From Nitrospira sp. (GTDB taxonomy: Bacteria; Nitrospirota; Nitrospiria; Nitrospirales; Nitrospiraceae): a stretch of 64,000 nucleotides of DNA. The notes below the pieces were generated by a model that saw nothing but the letters and a program-made list of their open reading frames with translations, searched no databases and had not been told where the DNA came from. Of this stretch, positions 34,358 through 45,160 are shown piece by piece. The stretch lies in NCBI GenBank assembly GCA_035968315.1, contig JAVYIN010000005.1, forward strand, positions 62,001-126,000, in the 5' to 3' direction. The position numbers and the translations under genes were made by a program. Every line of letters starts with the position of its first letter. Positions within the stretch are counted from its first letter, which is position 1.

Positions 34358-37327
34358 ATGATGAAGGCATGGCTTCTCGACGAGATGTTCCGGTTCGATC
34401 GGCTGGTTTTATCTGCCGAAGGCACTCAGAGTGAATGGGGTGCCGGCGATTCGGTCGCCGCGGATGAAGAGCTGCCGCCCCCCCCGCAAAACGTGCAGGC
34501 GAAACCCGGGAATGGCCGGGTCACGATCACGTGGGATCCGGTGCCCGATGCCATGTACTACAACCTCTATTTCCAGACGACAAAGGGCGTGCAGATCAAG
34601 TTCTCCGAACTCACGCGCCCGATTGCCAGCGCTGAAGATTTCAAGGCGGTCATCGGGGTGAAGAAGGAGAAGGCGAGCTGCCTGGAGGGATCGACCTCGC
34701 CGTTCGTGCATGACGATTTGGCGAACGGAACCTGTTACCACTATGTGGTGACGGTCGTGACGCAAAAGGGCGAGAGTCCGGAATCGCAGGAAGTCATGGC
34801 CATTCCATCGCCCTATCTGTTGGCCATGGTCATCGGCCAGGAAGGGCCGGATGACGGCGAATTCAGCTCTCCCACCGGCATTACGCTCGACAAAGACGGC
34901 AACATCTATGTTGCCGATACCGATAATCATTCGATCCAAAAGTTCTCGAAGGACGGGAAGTTCCTGGCCCGGTGGGGCAGTGAACCGAGTTCGCAGGAAG
35001 GGTGCTTCTATTATCCCCGCGGATTGGCCGTTGGGCCGGACGATGTGCTCTACGTCGCCGATAGCGGCAACAACCGCGTGCAGAAGTTCGATCTCGAAGG
35101 CAACGTGATGAAGGCCTGGGGCAAGTTCGGCTTCGCCTGGCGCGGCGCCGACATGGGCAAGTTCGATGTGCCCTGGGGGCTCACGACGGATCAAGAGGGC
35201 AACGTCTACGTCTCCGATACGAGCAACGCCCGCATTCAGAAGTTTCAAGCCGACGGCCAGCCGCTCTTGAAGTGGGGGCGTGACGGGAGCTTCGACGGCG
35301 CGTTCTTTTTCCCGCGCGGCGTGGCGGTGGATTTCGTCGGCAATATTTATGTGGCCGACGAGAGCAACAACCGCATTCAGAAGTTCGATGCGCGCGGCAG
35401 CTTCCTCACCAAGTGGGGGCGTGAAGGCAACGGCCCCGGACAATTCAAGTCGCCCTGGGGCATTGCCTGCGACTCCCTCGGCAATGTCTACGTGGTCGAT
35501 AGCGGCAATCACCGGATTCAAAAGTTCGACGGCAACGGCACGTTCCTCTGCTCCTTCGGCAATCGCGGCAAGACAAAGGGGCAGTTGAATTTCCCCTACG
35601 GCATTGCGGTCGATAAAGAAGGCGCGGTGTATGTCGTCGATAGCGGCAACAACCGGGTCGTCAAGTATGTGCCGACCGAGGAAGAAATCTCGCGCGGGAA
35701 AGAACGGTCCGCCAAGGCGCCGGCGGCCGGCACGGTGCAGCCTCCGCGCAGCGTCGCGGTGAAGCCGGGCGATACGGAAATTTTCTTGAGCTGGATGGAT
35801 GTGCCCGGGGCGGTCTCCTACAACCTGTATTTCGGGACCGTGCCGAATCTGACGCTGCAAAGCGGAACCAAGGTCGAGGGGGTTACCAACCCGTACACCC
35901 ATACAGGACTGACCAACGACACGCCCTACTTCTATGCGATCAGCGCCGTGTTTGAAGACGGAGCCGAAAGCGAACTGTCCGAAGAAGTGACGGCCATCCC
36001 GGTGCTCATCGATATCACGGCGCCGCAGAATCCCTATGCGGTCATCAATCATGGCGCGTTCATGACGAATTCGCCTGAAGTGGTGGTGACCATTTCGGCC
36101 ACCGACTTGGATACCGGAGTCGGCGCCTACTTCATCTCAGAAAGTCCGTTGACACCGATGGCGGGCACGCCCGGCTGGGTCGAGGTCACGTCGGCGGTCA
36201 AGTTCGGCGCGACGATTCCGTTCATTCTGTCGCCGTCCGACGGGCAGAAGACGATTTATGTCTGGTTCAAGGACGTCGGAAACAACGTTTCGACGCCCGC
36301 CAGCGCCACGATTCTGGTCAATACCTCGGGCTATCTCTGCGTCTCCAAGTGGGGCAAGCCGGGCCGCGGCGCGTCGCTGCTGCATGGCGGCGAGTTCATG
36401 GCCCCGATGTATGGCTTGTGCGTGGACCAGCAGGGGTCGCTGTTCGTCGTCGATAACGGCAACAACCGCATTCAGAAGTTCGACAATGCCGGGAACTTCA
36501 TTATTCTCTGGGGCAATTTCGGATCGGCCAACGCCAATTTCCACAATCCCACCGGCATCGCCTGCGACGGCAAGGGCGATGTGTGGGTGGTCGATACGAA
36601 CAACCACCGCGTCCAGAAATTCGACGGCAAGCTCGGCGGGTACCTGATGAAGTTCGGATCGCGCGGCAACGGCGAAGGCCAGTTCAATGCCCCCTGGGGC
36701 ATTGCGGTCGATCGCGTGCGCGGCTTCGTCTATGTGGTGGACAGCGCCAACTTCCGCGTGCAGAAGTTCGACATGGCCGGCGAGTTCGTCATGGCCTGGG
36801 GCAGCTTCGGCAGCGGCGACGGGCAGTTCTACTTCCCGCGCGGCATCGCCGTCGATCAGAACGACGGCGCCGTCTACGTCGTGGACATGGGTAACCACCG
36901 CATCCAGAAATTCGACACCAGCACGAACGTGCTGCCGCAGTTGCTGACCAAGTGGGGCGGCAGCGCCGAAGCGGGGCACGCGAGCAGCGCCTTGGCCCAG
37001 GAGGCGGGACAGCTGCGGAATCCCTGGGGCGTGGCGGTGGACGGCGCGGGCGATGTGTATGTGACCGATGCCGGCAACCAGCGCATCCAGAAGTTCGACA
37101 AGGAAGGCAATTACATTACGCAGTGGGGCGGCTACGGCAACAGCGACGGGCAGTTCAACTTCCCGTACGGCATCGCGGTCGATGCCAAGGGCAGTGTGTT
37201 TGTCGTCGATAGCGGGAACACCCGCGTGCAGCAATTCATGCCGGCCGACGAAGGCAGCGAGCGGCTGCAGGAAGACGCCGAAGCCATGGCGGAGCTCGAC
37301 AAAGGGCAGAACGCGCAGCGGGCCTAA
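34358..37327 (+). CDS. Double NHL beta-propeller with fibronectin III domains
   Basis: A 989-aa modular protein. FnIII-like domains occur at about 40-150 and 460-549. Six NHL repeats lie between about 165 and 440 and six more between about 675 and 960, each with GIAVD and IYVVDSGNNRIQKFD-like strands, so two six-bladed propellers are predicted. An Ig-like segment at 555-655 separates them. No signal peptide or anchor is visible at the N-terminus, which is unusual for this extracellular-looking architecture. It stands just before guaB, separated by 32 bases. Function unknown; carbohydrate, protein or RNA binding by the propellers is possible. Confidence 0.85.
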   Translation: MMKAWLLDEMFRFDRLVLSAEGTQSEWGAGDSVAADEELPPPPQNVQAKPGNGRVTITWDPVPDAMYYNLYFQTTKGVQIKFSELTRPIASAEDFKAVIGVKKEKASCLEGSTSPFVHDDLANGTCYHYVVTVVTQKGESPESQEVMAIPSPYLLAMVIGQEGPDDGEFSSPTGITLDKDGNIYVADTDNHSIQKFSKDGKFLARWGSEPSSQEGCFYYPRGLAVGPDDVLYVADSGNNRVQKFDLEGNVMKAWGKFGFAWRGADMGKFDVPWGLTTDQEGNVYVSDTSNARIQKFQADGQPLLKWGRDGSFDGAFFFPRGVAVDFVGNIYVADESNNRIQKFDARGSFLTKWGREGNGPGQFKSPWGIACDSLGNVYVVDSGNHRIQKFDGNGTFLCSFGNRGKTKGQLNFPYGIAVDKEGAVYVVDSGNNRVVKYVPTEEEISRGKERSAKAPAAGTVQPPRSVAVKPGDTEIFLSWMDVPGAVSYNLYFGTVPNLTLQSGTKVEGVTNPYTHTGLTNDTPYFYAISAVFEDGAESELSEEVTAIPVLIDITAPQNPYAVINHGAFMTNSPEVVVTISATDLDTGVGAYFISESPLTPMAGTPGWVEVTSAVKFGATIPFILSPSDGQKTIYVWFKDVGNNVSTPASATILVNTSGYLCVSKWGKPGRGASLLHGGEFMAPMYGLCVDQQGSLFVVDNGNNRIQKFDNAGNFIILWGNFGSANANFHNPTGIACDGKGDVWVVDTNNHRVQKFDGKLGGYLMKFGSRGNGEGQFNAPWGIAVDRVRGFVYVVDSANFRVQKFDMAGEFVMAWGSFGSGDGQFYFPRGIAVDQNDGAVYVVDMGNHRIQKFDTSTNVLPQLLTKWGGSAEAGHASSALAQEAGQLRNPWGVAVDGAGDVYVTDAGNQRIQKFDKEGNYITQWGGYGNSDGQFNFPYGIAVDAKGSVFVVDSGNTRVQQFMPADEGSERLQEDAEAMAELDKGQNAQRA

Positions 37328-37359
37328 CGGACGCGCAGCGGGGATAGGGCGAGGAGAGC

Positions 37360-38826
37360 ATGCTGGATAAAGAGCCGCGATTGGGTCTCACCTACGACGA
37401 TGTGGTCCTGATCCCATCGAAGTCGCAGGTGTTGCCGAATGAAGTCGAGACGCACACCAATGTGACGCGCAACATCCGGATCCATATTCCGATGGTGAGC
37501 GCGGCCATGGATACGGTCACCGAGTCGCGGTTGGCCATTGCCATGGCCCGTGAAGGCGGCATCGGCATCATTCATCGCGTGCTGTCTCCGGCGGATCAGG
37601 CCACGGAAGTCGACCGGGTGAAGAAATCCGAGAGCGGGATGATTCTCGACCCGATCACCATCTCCCCCGATCAGACCATTCGCGATGCCCATGCGCTCAT
37701 GGCGAAATACCGGATTTCCGGCATTCCCGTGACGAAACAGGGGAAGCTGGTCGGGATTCTGACGAACCGTGATTTGCGGTTTGAAACCCGGATGGATCTG
37801 AAGGTGTCGCAGGTGATGCGGCGGGAGAAATTGGTGACGGCGCCTGAAGGCACCAGTTTGGAAAAGGCCCGCGAGATCCTGCACGAGCACCGCATTGAAA
37901 AACTGCCGGTCGTGAACAAGCATTTCGAGCTCAAGGGGCTCATCACGATCAAGGACATCGAAAAGCGGATCAAGTATCCCAATGCCTGCAAGGATGCGCA
38001 TGGGCGACTCCGCGTCGGCGCGGCGCTGGGCGTGGGACCGGACACCGATGAGCGGGCGAGTCTGCTGAAGAAAGCCGGTGTGGATCTGGTGGTTGTGGAT
38101 ACGGCGCACGGCCATTCCCAGGCGGTGCTGGATACCGTCAAGCGCCTCAAGAAGAATCATCCCGATTTGGAATTGATCGCCGGCAATATCGCAACGGCGG
38201 CCGCGGCGAAGGACCTGCTCAAGATGGGGGTCGATGCGGTGAAAGTCGGCGTGGGGCCCGGGTCGATTTGCACCACGCGCATCGTATCAGGCGCGGGCAT
38301 GCCGCAGTTGACCGCGATCGCCGATTGCGCCAAAGCCTTGCGCGGAACCGGGGTGCCCATCATTGCCGACGGGGGGATCAAGTTCTCCGGCGATATTGTG
38401 AAGGCCTTGGCGGCCGGCGCTTCGTCCGTCATGTTGGGCGGATTGTTGGCGGGCACGGAAGAGTCGCCCGGCGAGACCATATTGTATCAAGCCAGGACCT
38501 ATAAGATGTATCGCGGCATGGGCTCGATCGGCGCCATGGAACGGGGAGGCGGAGATCGCTACGGTCAAGGCGGGCGTCCGGTGCAGAAGCTGGTCCCCGA
38601 AGGGATCGAAGGCCGCGTGCCGCATAAAGGCCCGTTGTCGGCGGTGGTCTATCAGCTGGTCGGCGGGGTCCGGTCCGGCATGGGCTATTGCGGGTGCAGG
38701 ACGGTTGCGGATCTTCAGCAGAAGGCGACGTTTATTCGACAGACGGTGGCCGGCCTGCGCGAAAGCCACGTGCATGACGTGATCATCACCAAAGAAGCAC
38801 CGAACTACCGGATGGATTGGGAGTGA
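37360..38826 (+). CDS. guaB: IMP dehydrogenase
   Basis: NAD-dependent oxidation of IMP to XMP, the first step to GMP. The catalytic loop [13 protein letters not shown] places the nucleophile at C304. Two CBS domains lie at about residues 95-205 ([24 protein letters not shown] and [29 protein letters not shown], given here in part) and regulate the enzyme in other bacteria. GSIGAME and [18 protein letters not shown] complete the flap. Length 488 aa. guaA follows after 118 bases. Confidence 0.97.
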   Translation: MLDKEPRLGLTYDDVVLIPSKSQVLPNEVETHTNVTRNIRIHIPMVSAAMDTVTESRLAIAMAREGGIGIIHRVLSPADQATEVDRVKKSESGMILDPITISPDQTIRDAHALMAKYRISGIPVTKQGKLVGILTNRDLRFETRMDLKVSQVMRREKLVTAPEGTSLEKAREILHEHRIEKLPVVNKHFELKGLITIKDIEKRIKYPNACKDAHGRLRVGAALGVGPDTDERASLLKKAGVDLVVVDTAHGHSQAVLDTVKRLKKNHPDLELIAGNIATAAAAKDLLKMGVDAVKVGVGPGSICTTRIVSGAGMPQLTAIADCAKALRGTGVPIIADGGIKFSGDIVKALAAGASSVMLGGLLAGTEESPGETILYQARTYKMYRGMGSIGAMERGGGDRYGQGGRPVQKLVPEGIEGRVPHKGPLSAVVYQLVGGVRSGMGYCGCRTVADLQQKATFIRQTVAGLRESHVHDVIITKEAPNYRMDWE

Positions 38827-38838
38827 GCCGGAGCGAAT

Positions 38839-38934
38839 GGCCGATGGCGCATAGCTGATAGCAGAAGCGCCGGATGCCGATTCTTCACGACCTGCCGAAT
38901 CCTCTTTCTGAACTATCAGCCATCAGCGATACGC
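38839..38934 (+). repeat. Imperfect hairpin of GCTGATAG/GATGGC words
   Basis: The gap between guaB and guaA holds GATGGCGCATAGCTGATAG at about 38843-38861 and the reverse-complement words CTATCAGCCATCAGC at about 38913-38927. It fits the word-repeat hairpins in other gaps of this window. Confidence 0.5.
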
Positions 38935-38944
38935 TCTTTAAACC

Positions 38945-40501
38945 ATGGAACTTTGGCACAATAGAATTCTGGTTCTCGATTTCGGTTCGCAGTATACCCA
39001 GCTGATCGCCCGGCGGATTCGCGAGGCGCAGGTCTACTCGCAGATTCTGCCTTGTACGGCGTCGCTGGCGACGATTCTCGCCTATCGCCCGCAGGGCATC
39101 GTCCTGTCCGGCGGGCCGTCGAGCGTCTACGAAAAGAAGGCGCCTTCCGTTCCAAAAGAGTTATTCGAGCAGGGCATTCCCATCCTCGGCATTTGTTACG
39201 GGATGCAGCTGGTCACGCATCTGTCAGGCGGGAAGGTCGTGAAGGCGCCGCATCGTGAGTATGGCCGGGCGGATCTGCTGATCGATGACCGCAGTGATTT
39301 GTTCAAAGGCATCGGCGAGGGAAAATCGACGGTCGTCTGGATGTCCCACGGGGACCGGATCGAGCGCATGCCGTCGGGCTTCCGCTCCATTGCCCATACG
39401 AGCAATTCGCCTGTGGCGGCGATGAAGCGGGTTGACGGCGATCAGCGTATCTACTGTCTCCAGTTCCATCCGGAAGTCGCGCACACGCCGGAAGGGGCGG
39501 CGATTCTCAAAAACTTCGTCTACGAAATCTGCGGATGCACCCCGACTTGGACCATGCAGTCCTATGTCGAAACGGCGGTGCAGCAGATCAAGGAGCAGGT
39601 GGGGAAAGATCGTGTGATTTGCGCGCTGAGCGGCGGCGTGGATTCGTCCGTGGCGGCAGCCTTGACCCATCGGGCCATCGGCAATCAGCTGACCTGCGTC
39701 TTTGTCGATAACGGACTATTGCGGGCGGGCGAGCGCGAGCAGGTGAAGAAGACCTTTGCCTCGCAGATGCATCTCAATATGCGGATCCTCGACCGGACCG
39801 AGCCCTTTCTGGCCGCCCTCAAGGGCGTGTCCGATCCTGAGCGGAAGCGCAAGATCATCGGCCGGCAGTTCATCAAGAATTTCGACGAAGAGTCCAAGAA
39901 GCTGAAGGGCATCAAGTACCTGGTCCAGGGCACGCTGTATCCGGACGTGATCGAAAGCGTGAGCTTCAAAGGCCCGTCGGCTACGATCAAAACGCATCAC
40001 AACGTGGGCGGGTTGCCGGCTCGCATGAAGTTGAAGCTCATTGAGCCATTGCGCGAACTGTTTAAAGATGAAGTCCGTGTGCTGGGCAAGGAATTGGGCT
40101 TGCCGGATGAGATCGTCTGGCGGCAGCCGTTCCCCGGTCCCGGTCTCGCGATTCGGGTGCTCGGCGCCGTGACGAAGGAACGACTGGCGATCCTGCGTGG
40201 GGCGGAAACGATCGTCGATCAGGAAATCCGTGGTGCGGGTCTCTACCGGGATATCTGGCAATTCTTTGCCGTGCTGTTGCCGATCCGGACTGTCGGCGTC
40301 ATGGGCGATCAACGGACCTATGACAACGTCGTGGCCATTCGTGCGGTGACCAGTGTGGACGGCATGACCGCCGACTGGGCCAAGATTCCGTATGAGGTCC
40401 TGGGCCGCATGTCGAACCGGATTATCAATGAAGTGAAGGGCGTGAATCGGGTCGTCTACGACATTAGTTCGAAACCCCCGTCCACGATTGAGTGGGAATA
40501 A
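38945..40501 (+). CDS. guaA: GMP synthase (glutamine-hydrolysing)
   Basis: Converts XMP to GMP. The class I amidotransferase half has [10 protein letters not shown] with the nucleophilic cysteine and [12 protein letters not shown] with the His/Glu pair. The PP-loop ATPase half has [20 protein letters not shown] near residue 225, followed by the C-terminal dimerisation domain ending IEWE. Length 518 aa. It has no visible ribosome-binding site; the upstream region is the GCTGATAG hairpin. Confidence 0.97.
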   Translation: MELWHNRILVLDFGSQYTQLIARRIREAQVYSQILPCTASLATILAYRPQGIVLSGGPSSVYEKKAPSVPKELFEQGIPILGICYGMQLVTHLSGGKVVKAPHREYGRADLLIDDRSDLFKGIGEGKSTVVWMSHGDRIERMPSGFRSIAHTSNSPVAAMKRVDGDQRIYCLQFHPEVAHTPEGAAILKNFVYEICGCTPTWTMQSYVETAVQQIKEQVGKDRVICALSGGVDSSVAAALTHRAIGNQLTCVFVDNGLLRAGEREQVKKTFASQMHLNMRILDRTEPFLAALKGVSDPERKRKIIGRQFIKNFDEESKKLKGIKYLVQGTLYPDVIESVSFKGPSATIKTHHNVGGLPARMKLKLIEPLRELFKDEVRVLGKELGLPDEIVWRQPFPGPGLAIRVLGAVTKERLAILRGAETIVDQEIRGAGLYRDIWQFFAVLLPIRTVGVMGDQRTYDNVVAIRAVTSVDGMTADWAKIPYEVLGRMSNRIINEVKGVNRVVYDISSKPPSTIEWE

Positions 40502-40507
40502 TGAGAT

Positions 40508-40610
40508 GGCAAGAGGGCCGAGGCGAGAGGCAAGGGGGTAGCAGGAAATGACGGAGAAGAATAGAGCAAAGATTCTGAACCGCTCGCCTCGTGCCTCTGG
40601 CCCCGCGCCT
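40508..40610 (+). repeat. Hairpin of GAGGC words that runs into rluB
   Basis: The left arm 40508-40542 is made of AAGAGGGCCGAGGCGAGAGGC-like words. The right arm 40582-40610 is their reverse complement (GCTCGCCTCGTGCCTCTGGCC) and lies inside the first codons of rluB. Confidence 0.6.
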
Positions 40611-41462
40611 GAAGGCAGTGTGCGGCTACAGAAAATTATCGCGACGACCGGTCTGGCATCCCGCCGGAAGGCCGAGGAGCTGATCGCGAGCGGCCATGTG
40701 ACCGTCAACGGCAAGGTGGTGACCGAACTCGGCACGAAGGTCGATCCGGAACGCGATCACGTCAAGGTGGATGGCAAGCATCTGACCAACGTCCAGCCCT
40801 TCGTCTATCTCATGCTGAACAAACCGAAGCATGTCATGTCTACCCTGGACGATCCGGGAGGCCGGACGACCGTGAAGGACTTCCTGCATGGTGTCTCCGT
40901 GCGCGTGTTTCCCGTCGGCCGCTTGGACTTCGATAGCGAAGGCTTGATGCTGCTGACGAACAACGGCGATCTGGCGCAGGCCCTGCTCCATCCGCGCTAT
41001 CACGTGCCCAAGACTTATCTCATCAAGGTGAAGGGCGTGCTGACAGACGACGAAATCGCCGAACTGCAGCAGGGCGTGAATCTCGAAGACGGCATGACCA
41101 GCCCGGCGACCGTGAAAAAGATCCGCAAGGCCGAGGCCAATTCCTGGGTGGAAATTACGATTCACGAGGGCCGGAAGCATCAGGTGAAGCGAATGCTGGA
41201 AACCGTCGGCCATCCGGTGATCAAGCTCACGCGGGTTAAGATGGGCCCGTTGTCGCTGGGCGGATTGACGTCCGGCGAGTTCCGCTTCTTGACGGATCGG
41301 GAGGCCAATGCCTTGCGCGAGGTCGTCGAGCAGCGGCGGACATTGGAACAAGAAGGCAAAGATCCCGGTGTGCGGCCCCCGCGCCCCAAGCGGCGCGCAG
41401 GCTGGGCCAAGCCCGGGAAGACGAAACGGTACGTGCCGAAGAAAGCGAGACGAGTGGCATGA
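40548..41462 (+). CDS. rluB: 23S rRNA pseudouridine synthase, RluB type
   Basis: It isomerises uridine to pseudouridine in large-subunit rRNA. An S4 RNA-binding domain ([31 protein letters not shown], in pieces) precedes the catalytic motif [19 protein letters not shown], whose Asp is the catalytic residue. The C-terminus is basic. The N-terminal 23 residues are encoded by the right arm of the GAGGC-word hairpin and are not family-like. It overlaps aspS by four bases (ATGA). Exact target (RluB versus RluF or RsuA) is inferred. Confidence 0.88.
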   Translation: MTEKNRAKILNRSPRASGPAPEGSVRLQKIIATTGLASRRKAEELIASGHVTVNGKVVTELGTKVDPERDHVKVDGKHLTNVQPFVYLMLNKPKHVMSTLDDPGGRTTVKDFLHGVSVRVFPVGRLDFDSEGLMLLTNNGDLAQALLHPRYHVPKTYLIKVKGVLTDDEIAELQQGVNLEDGMTSPATVKKIRKAEANSWVEITIHEGRKHQVKRMLETVGHPVIKLTRVKMGPLSLGGLTSGEFRFLTDREANALREVVEQRRTLEQEGKDPGVRPPRPKRRAGWAKPGKTKRYVPKKARRVA

Positions 41463-43222
41463 AGGCGAGAACGCATCGCTGCGGTGAATTGAACAAGGCC
41501 CATGTCGGGCAGACGGTCGTGTTGAACGGATGGGTCCAGCGGCGGCGCGACCACGGCACGGTGATGTTTGTCGATTTGCGCGACCGCACGGGATTGACGC
41601 AAGTCGTCTTCAATGCCGAACGCAACAAGGCGGTGCATGACAGCGCGCATGTCCTCCGCAGCGAATGTGTGGTGTCGGTGACTGGCCAGGTCATGGCACG
41701 GCCGGATGAGTCGAAGAACCCGAATCTGCCGACCGGCGAGATCGAGATTTTTGTCGATGCCGTTGAGGTGTTGAACGAATCGAAGACGCCGCCGTTCCTG
41801 ATCGAAGACGATGCCGAGGTCACGGAGTCGATTCGCCTCAAGTACCGGTATCTGGACTTGCGCCGTCCCCGCATGCAGAAGCTGGTGAAGACCCGGCACG
41901 ATATCGCCCAAGCCGTGCGTGGCTTTTTGCATAAAGAAGATTTTCTCGAAATCGAGACGCCGATTCTGACGAAGAGCACGCCTGAAGGCGCGCGGGATTA
42001 CCTCGTGCCCAGCCGTGTGAATCCCGGCACTTTCTTCGCGCTGCCGCAGTCGCCGCAGCTCTTTAAACAGGTGCTCATGGTCAGCGGCATGGACCGGTAT
42101 TACCAGATTGCCCGCTGCTTCCGGGACGAAGATTTGCGGAACGATCGCCAGCCGGAATTTACCCAGATCGATCTGGAAATGTCGTTCGTTGACCGGCTGG
42201 ACGTCATGAGCTTGATGGAGCAGATGATTGTCACCGTGTTCCGTGATGCCGGCGGCGTGCAGTTGCCGACGCCGTTTCCACGGATGACCTATGCGGACGC
42301 GATGGGACGGTATGGATCGGATAAGCCGGACTTGCGGTTCGATATGCCGCTGCACGATGTGACGTCGTTCGGGGCGGCTAGCGAGTTCAAGGTGTTTAAA
42401 GAGGCTGCCACGAAAGGCGGCCTGGTCAAGGCCCTCATTGTGAAGGGGGGCGCCACGATGCCGCGCAGCCGCATCGACGCGCTGGGGGAAACGGCCAAGA
42501 CGTTTGGCGCCAAGGGCCTCGCCTGGCTCAAAATTACGGCGGAAGGCCAGTTGGAGTCGGTCATTGCGAAATTCCTCGATGCCAAGGCCTTTGCCGCGGC
42601 CTTGCCGGAAGCCCAGCCGGGAGACCTCGTGCTCTTCGGGGCTGACAAGCCGGCGGTGGTACACGATGTGTTGGGCCGGATTCGTCTGCTGCTGGGCGAA
42701 GAGCTGAACCTGATCGACAAGCAGGCCTGGAAGCCGCTCTGGGTGACCGAGTTCCCGTTGTTGGACTATTCGCCGGAAGAGAAGCGCTATATCTTTATGC
42801 ACAACCCCTTCGCCGCGCCGATGGACGAAGATCTGGCCTTGCTGGACTCCGATCCGCTGAAAGTACGGGCCAAGGCCTACGACATGGTCTTGAACGGCAG
42901 TGAGATCGGCGGCGGGAGCATCCGCAACCACCGGAGCGATATCCAGCTCAAGATTCTCGATCTGCTCGGGATCAACAAGGAGCAAGCGCAGGCCAAGTTC
43001 GGCTTTCTCTTGGAGGCTTTGGAATATGGCGCGCCGCCGCACGGGGGAATCGCCTTCGGGCTGGACCGGCTCATCATGTTGCTGGGCGGAGCGGATTCGA
43101 TCCGCGATGTCATCGCCTTCCCGAAGACGCAGAAGGCGCAGTGTCCGCTCACGGATGCGCCCTCGGCTGTCAGTGCCGAACAGTTGAAGGAACTGAGGAT
43201 CAAGCTGGATCTGGTGGAGTAG
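41459..43222 (+). CDS. aspS: Aspartyl-tRNA synthetase
   Basis: Class II synthetase of bacterial type (587 aa). An OB-fold anticodon domain ([23 protein letters not shown] in part) is followed by the catalytic core with [25 protein letters not shown] (motif 2, in part), a GAD insertion and [15 protein letters not shown] (motif 3). Whether it is discriminating or also charges tRNA-Asn cannot be told here. Confidence 0.97.
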   Translation: MKARTHRCGELNKAHVGQTVVLNGWVQRRRDHGTVMFVDLRDRTGLTQVVFNAERNKAVHDSAHVLRSECVVSVTGQVMARPDESKNPNLPTGEIEIFVDAVEVLNESKTPPFLIEDDAEVTESIRLKYRYLDLRRPRMQKLVKTRHDIAQAVRGFLHKEDFLEIETPILTKSTPEGARDYLVPSRVNPGTFFALPQSPQLFKQVLMVSGMDRYYQIARCFRDEDLRNDRQPEFTQIDLEMSFVDRLDVMSLMEQMIVTVFRDAGGVQLPTPFPRMTYADAMGRYGSDKPDLRFDMPLHDVTSFGAASEFKVFKEAATKGGLVKALIVKGGATMPRSRIDALGETAKTFGAKGLAWLKITAEGQLESVIAKFLDAKAFAAALPEAQPGDLVLFGADKPAVVHDVLGRIRLLLGEELNLIDKQAWKPLWVTEFPLLDYSPEEKRYIFMHNPFAAPMDEDLALLDSDPLKVRAKAYDMVLNGSEIGGGSIRNHRSDIQLKILDLLGINKEQAQAKFGFLLEALEYGAPPHGGIAFGLDRLIMLLGGADSIRDVIAFPKTQKAQCPLTDAPSAVSAEQLKELRIKLDLVE

Positions 43223-43228
43223 AGGGGC

Positions 43229-44356
43229 ATGGCCGGCAATACGTTCGGCAGAATCTTCACGGTCACCTCCTTTGGCGAAAGCCATGGGCCCGCGATTGGC
43301 TGTGTCGTCGATGGATGTCCGCCGGGCCTCGCACTCTCCACCGAAGATATTCAGAAAGACCTGGATCGGCGCAAGCCTGGCACCTCCCGCCATGTCACGC
43401 AACGGCAGGAGTCCGACACCGTCGAGATTCTCTCCGGTGTCTTCGAGGGAAAGACCACCGGCACACCCATCGCTCTCCTCATCCGCAACGAAGATCAGCG
43501 CAGCCGTGATTACGGCAATCTCATCGACACGTTCCGGCCCGGTCACGCCGATTACACCTATTGGCAGAAGTACGGTATTCGCGACCCTCGCGGCGGCGGA
43601 CGATCCTCGGCGCGCGAAACGGCGGTGCGCGTGGCCGCTGCGGCCATTGCCAGGAAGTGGCTTTCGGAAAAATACGGCGTCGTCATTCGTGGCTACCTGA
43701 GCCAGCTGGGGCCGATCGAATTGCCGTTCAAGACCTGGGATGCTGTCGGCACCAACGCCTTTTTCTCGGCCGATCCTGACCGTGTCGCTCAGTGTGAAAC
43801 CTTCATGGATGACCTGCGGAAGGCCGGGGATTCCGTTGGGGCGAAAATCACGACCGTGGCGGAGCATGTGCCGGTCGGGTGGGGCGCGCCTGTTTATGCA
43901 AAGCTGGACTCAGATTTAGCCAGCGCCATGATGAGCATCAATGCGGTCAAGGCGGTGGAGATCGGATCGGGGTTTGCCTCCGTGACTCAGCACGGGTCCG
44001 AGCATGGAGACGAGCTGACACCGGAAGGATTTCTCTCCAACCATGCCGGTGGCATCCTCGGCGGCATTTCGACCGGGCAGGATGTGGTCGTGACCATCGG
44101 GATCAAGCCGACCTCGAGCATTCGTATCCCCCGCAAGTCGATCGACAAACAGGGCAAGCCGGTCACGGTTGAAACCAATGGCCGCCATGATCCCTGTGTC
44201 GGCATCCGGGCCACGCCGATCGCCGAAGCCATGATGGCGCTGGTCCTCATGGATCACGCCTTGCTGCATCGCGCACAGAATGCCGACGTGAAGACGGCGA
44301 CGCCAAAGATTCCAGCCTCTCCGAAAAAGACTCACTCCAATCCCCACGAAGCCTAG
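43229..44356 (+). CDS. aroC: Chorismate synthase
   Basis: FMN-dependent last step of the shikimate pathway. The start [22 protein letters not shown] is diagnostic, with [20 protein letters not shown] in the middle and [19 protein letters not shown] later. Length 375 aa, with a slightly extended Lys/Pro-rich tail. It follows aspS by six bases. Confidence 0.97.
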   Translation: MAGNTFGRIFTVTSFGESHGPAIGCVVDGCPPGLALSTEDIQKDLDRRKPGTSRHVTQRQESDTVEILSGVFEGKTTGTPIALLIRNEDQRSRDYGNLIDTFRPGHADYTYWQKYGIRDPRGGGRSSARETAVRVAAAAIARKWLSEKYGVVIRGYLSQLGPIELPFKTWDAVGTNAFFSADPDRVAQCETFMDDLRKAGDSVGAKITTVAEHVPVGWGAPVYAKLDSDLASAMMSINAVKAVEIGSGFASVTQHGSEHGDELTPEGFLSNHAGGILGGISTGQDVVVTIGIKPTSSIRIPRKSIDKQGKPVTVETNGRHDPCVGIRATPIAEAMMALVLMDHALLHRAQNADVKTATPKIPASPKKTHSNPHEA

Positions 44357-44365
44357 CGGGCTTCT

Positions 44366-45160
44366 ATGTCCTCCATCATCGATATTCACAAAGCGACCGT
44401 CTATCGGGGAGAGACCTGCGTCTTTTCAGATTTTTCCTTTGCGCTGCAGGAAGGCGAGCATGCGGCGATTCTGGGGCCGAACGGCGCTGGGAAATCGACC
44501 CTGCTCAAGCTCCTGGCGGGCGGCGTCCATCCGCTGCCGTTGGAGGAGACCAGGATCAGCCTCTTGGGGGAAGAGGGCGGGAATGTCTGGGACGTGCGGA
44601 AACGCCTCGGTCTCGTCTCGCACGATCTTCAGCGCGACTATCTGATCTGCGCCGAGGGGGTGAACGTCATCCTGTCCGGTTTCTATGCGAGCAATGATAC
44701 GTATGAGTATCAGGAGTTCAGCGCGGCGCAGGTTGCGCGGGCGCGTGAGGTGATGAGAGAGCTTGGCATTGAGTCATTGGCCGGCCGCCGGTTCGGTCAT
44801 CTCTCGACCGGCGAGCAACGCCGCTTTCTCCTCGGCCGCGCGCTGGTGCATGATCCCACTGTGCTGGTCTTGGACGAACCGACGAGCGGACTTGATCTGA
44901 AGGCCTGTTTCCAATACCTGGATCTCCTGCGCGCGCAGATCCGCCGAGGAAAGACGGTGCTCCTGGTTACCCACCATCTGCACGAAATCCCGCCGGAGAT
45001 TGAGCGGGTCGTCTTGCTCAAAGCAGGGCAGATTATCGCCGACGGCAGCAAGGCCAATCTGCTCACAGATGGGAACCTCAGCCGGCTCTTTGACCAGCCT
45101 GTAACGCTTGTTCGGGCCAACGGTTGGTATCAGGCCCTGCCTGCGTCAGCCCCCTCCTAG
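44366..45160 (+). CDS. Orphan ABC ATPase (COG1119-like)
   Basis: A single ABC nucleotide-binding domain of 264 aa: Walker A GPNGAGKSTLLKLL, signature LSTGEQRR, Walker B VLVLDEPTSGLD and switch histidine in LLVTHHLHEIP. No permease or binding protein gene is adjacent. It resembles the ModF/COG1119 group by overall layout (LGLVSHDLQRDY). It starts nine bases after aroC and its 3' end overlaps the convergent protease gene by 15 bases. Confidence 0.85.
   Translation: MSSIIDIHKATVYRGETCVFSDFSFALQEGEHAAILGPNGAGKSTLLKLLAGGVHPLPLEETRISLLGEEGGNVWDVRKRLGLVSHDLQRDYLICAEGVNVILSGFYASNDTYEYQEFSAAQVARAREVMRELGIESLAGRRFGHLSTGEQRRFLLGRALVHDPTVLVLDEPTSGLDLKACFQYLDLLRAQIRRGKTVLLVTHHLHEIPPEIERVVLLKAGQIIADGSKANLLTDGNLSRLFDQPVTLVRANGWYQALPASAPS

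Noticed and set aside
41180-43867. 895-residue open frame on the minus strand across rluB, aspS and aroC
   Set aside because: Its composition (His/Arg/Gln-rich) is that of a complement of GC3-rich genes, and the plus-strand genes are certain.
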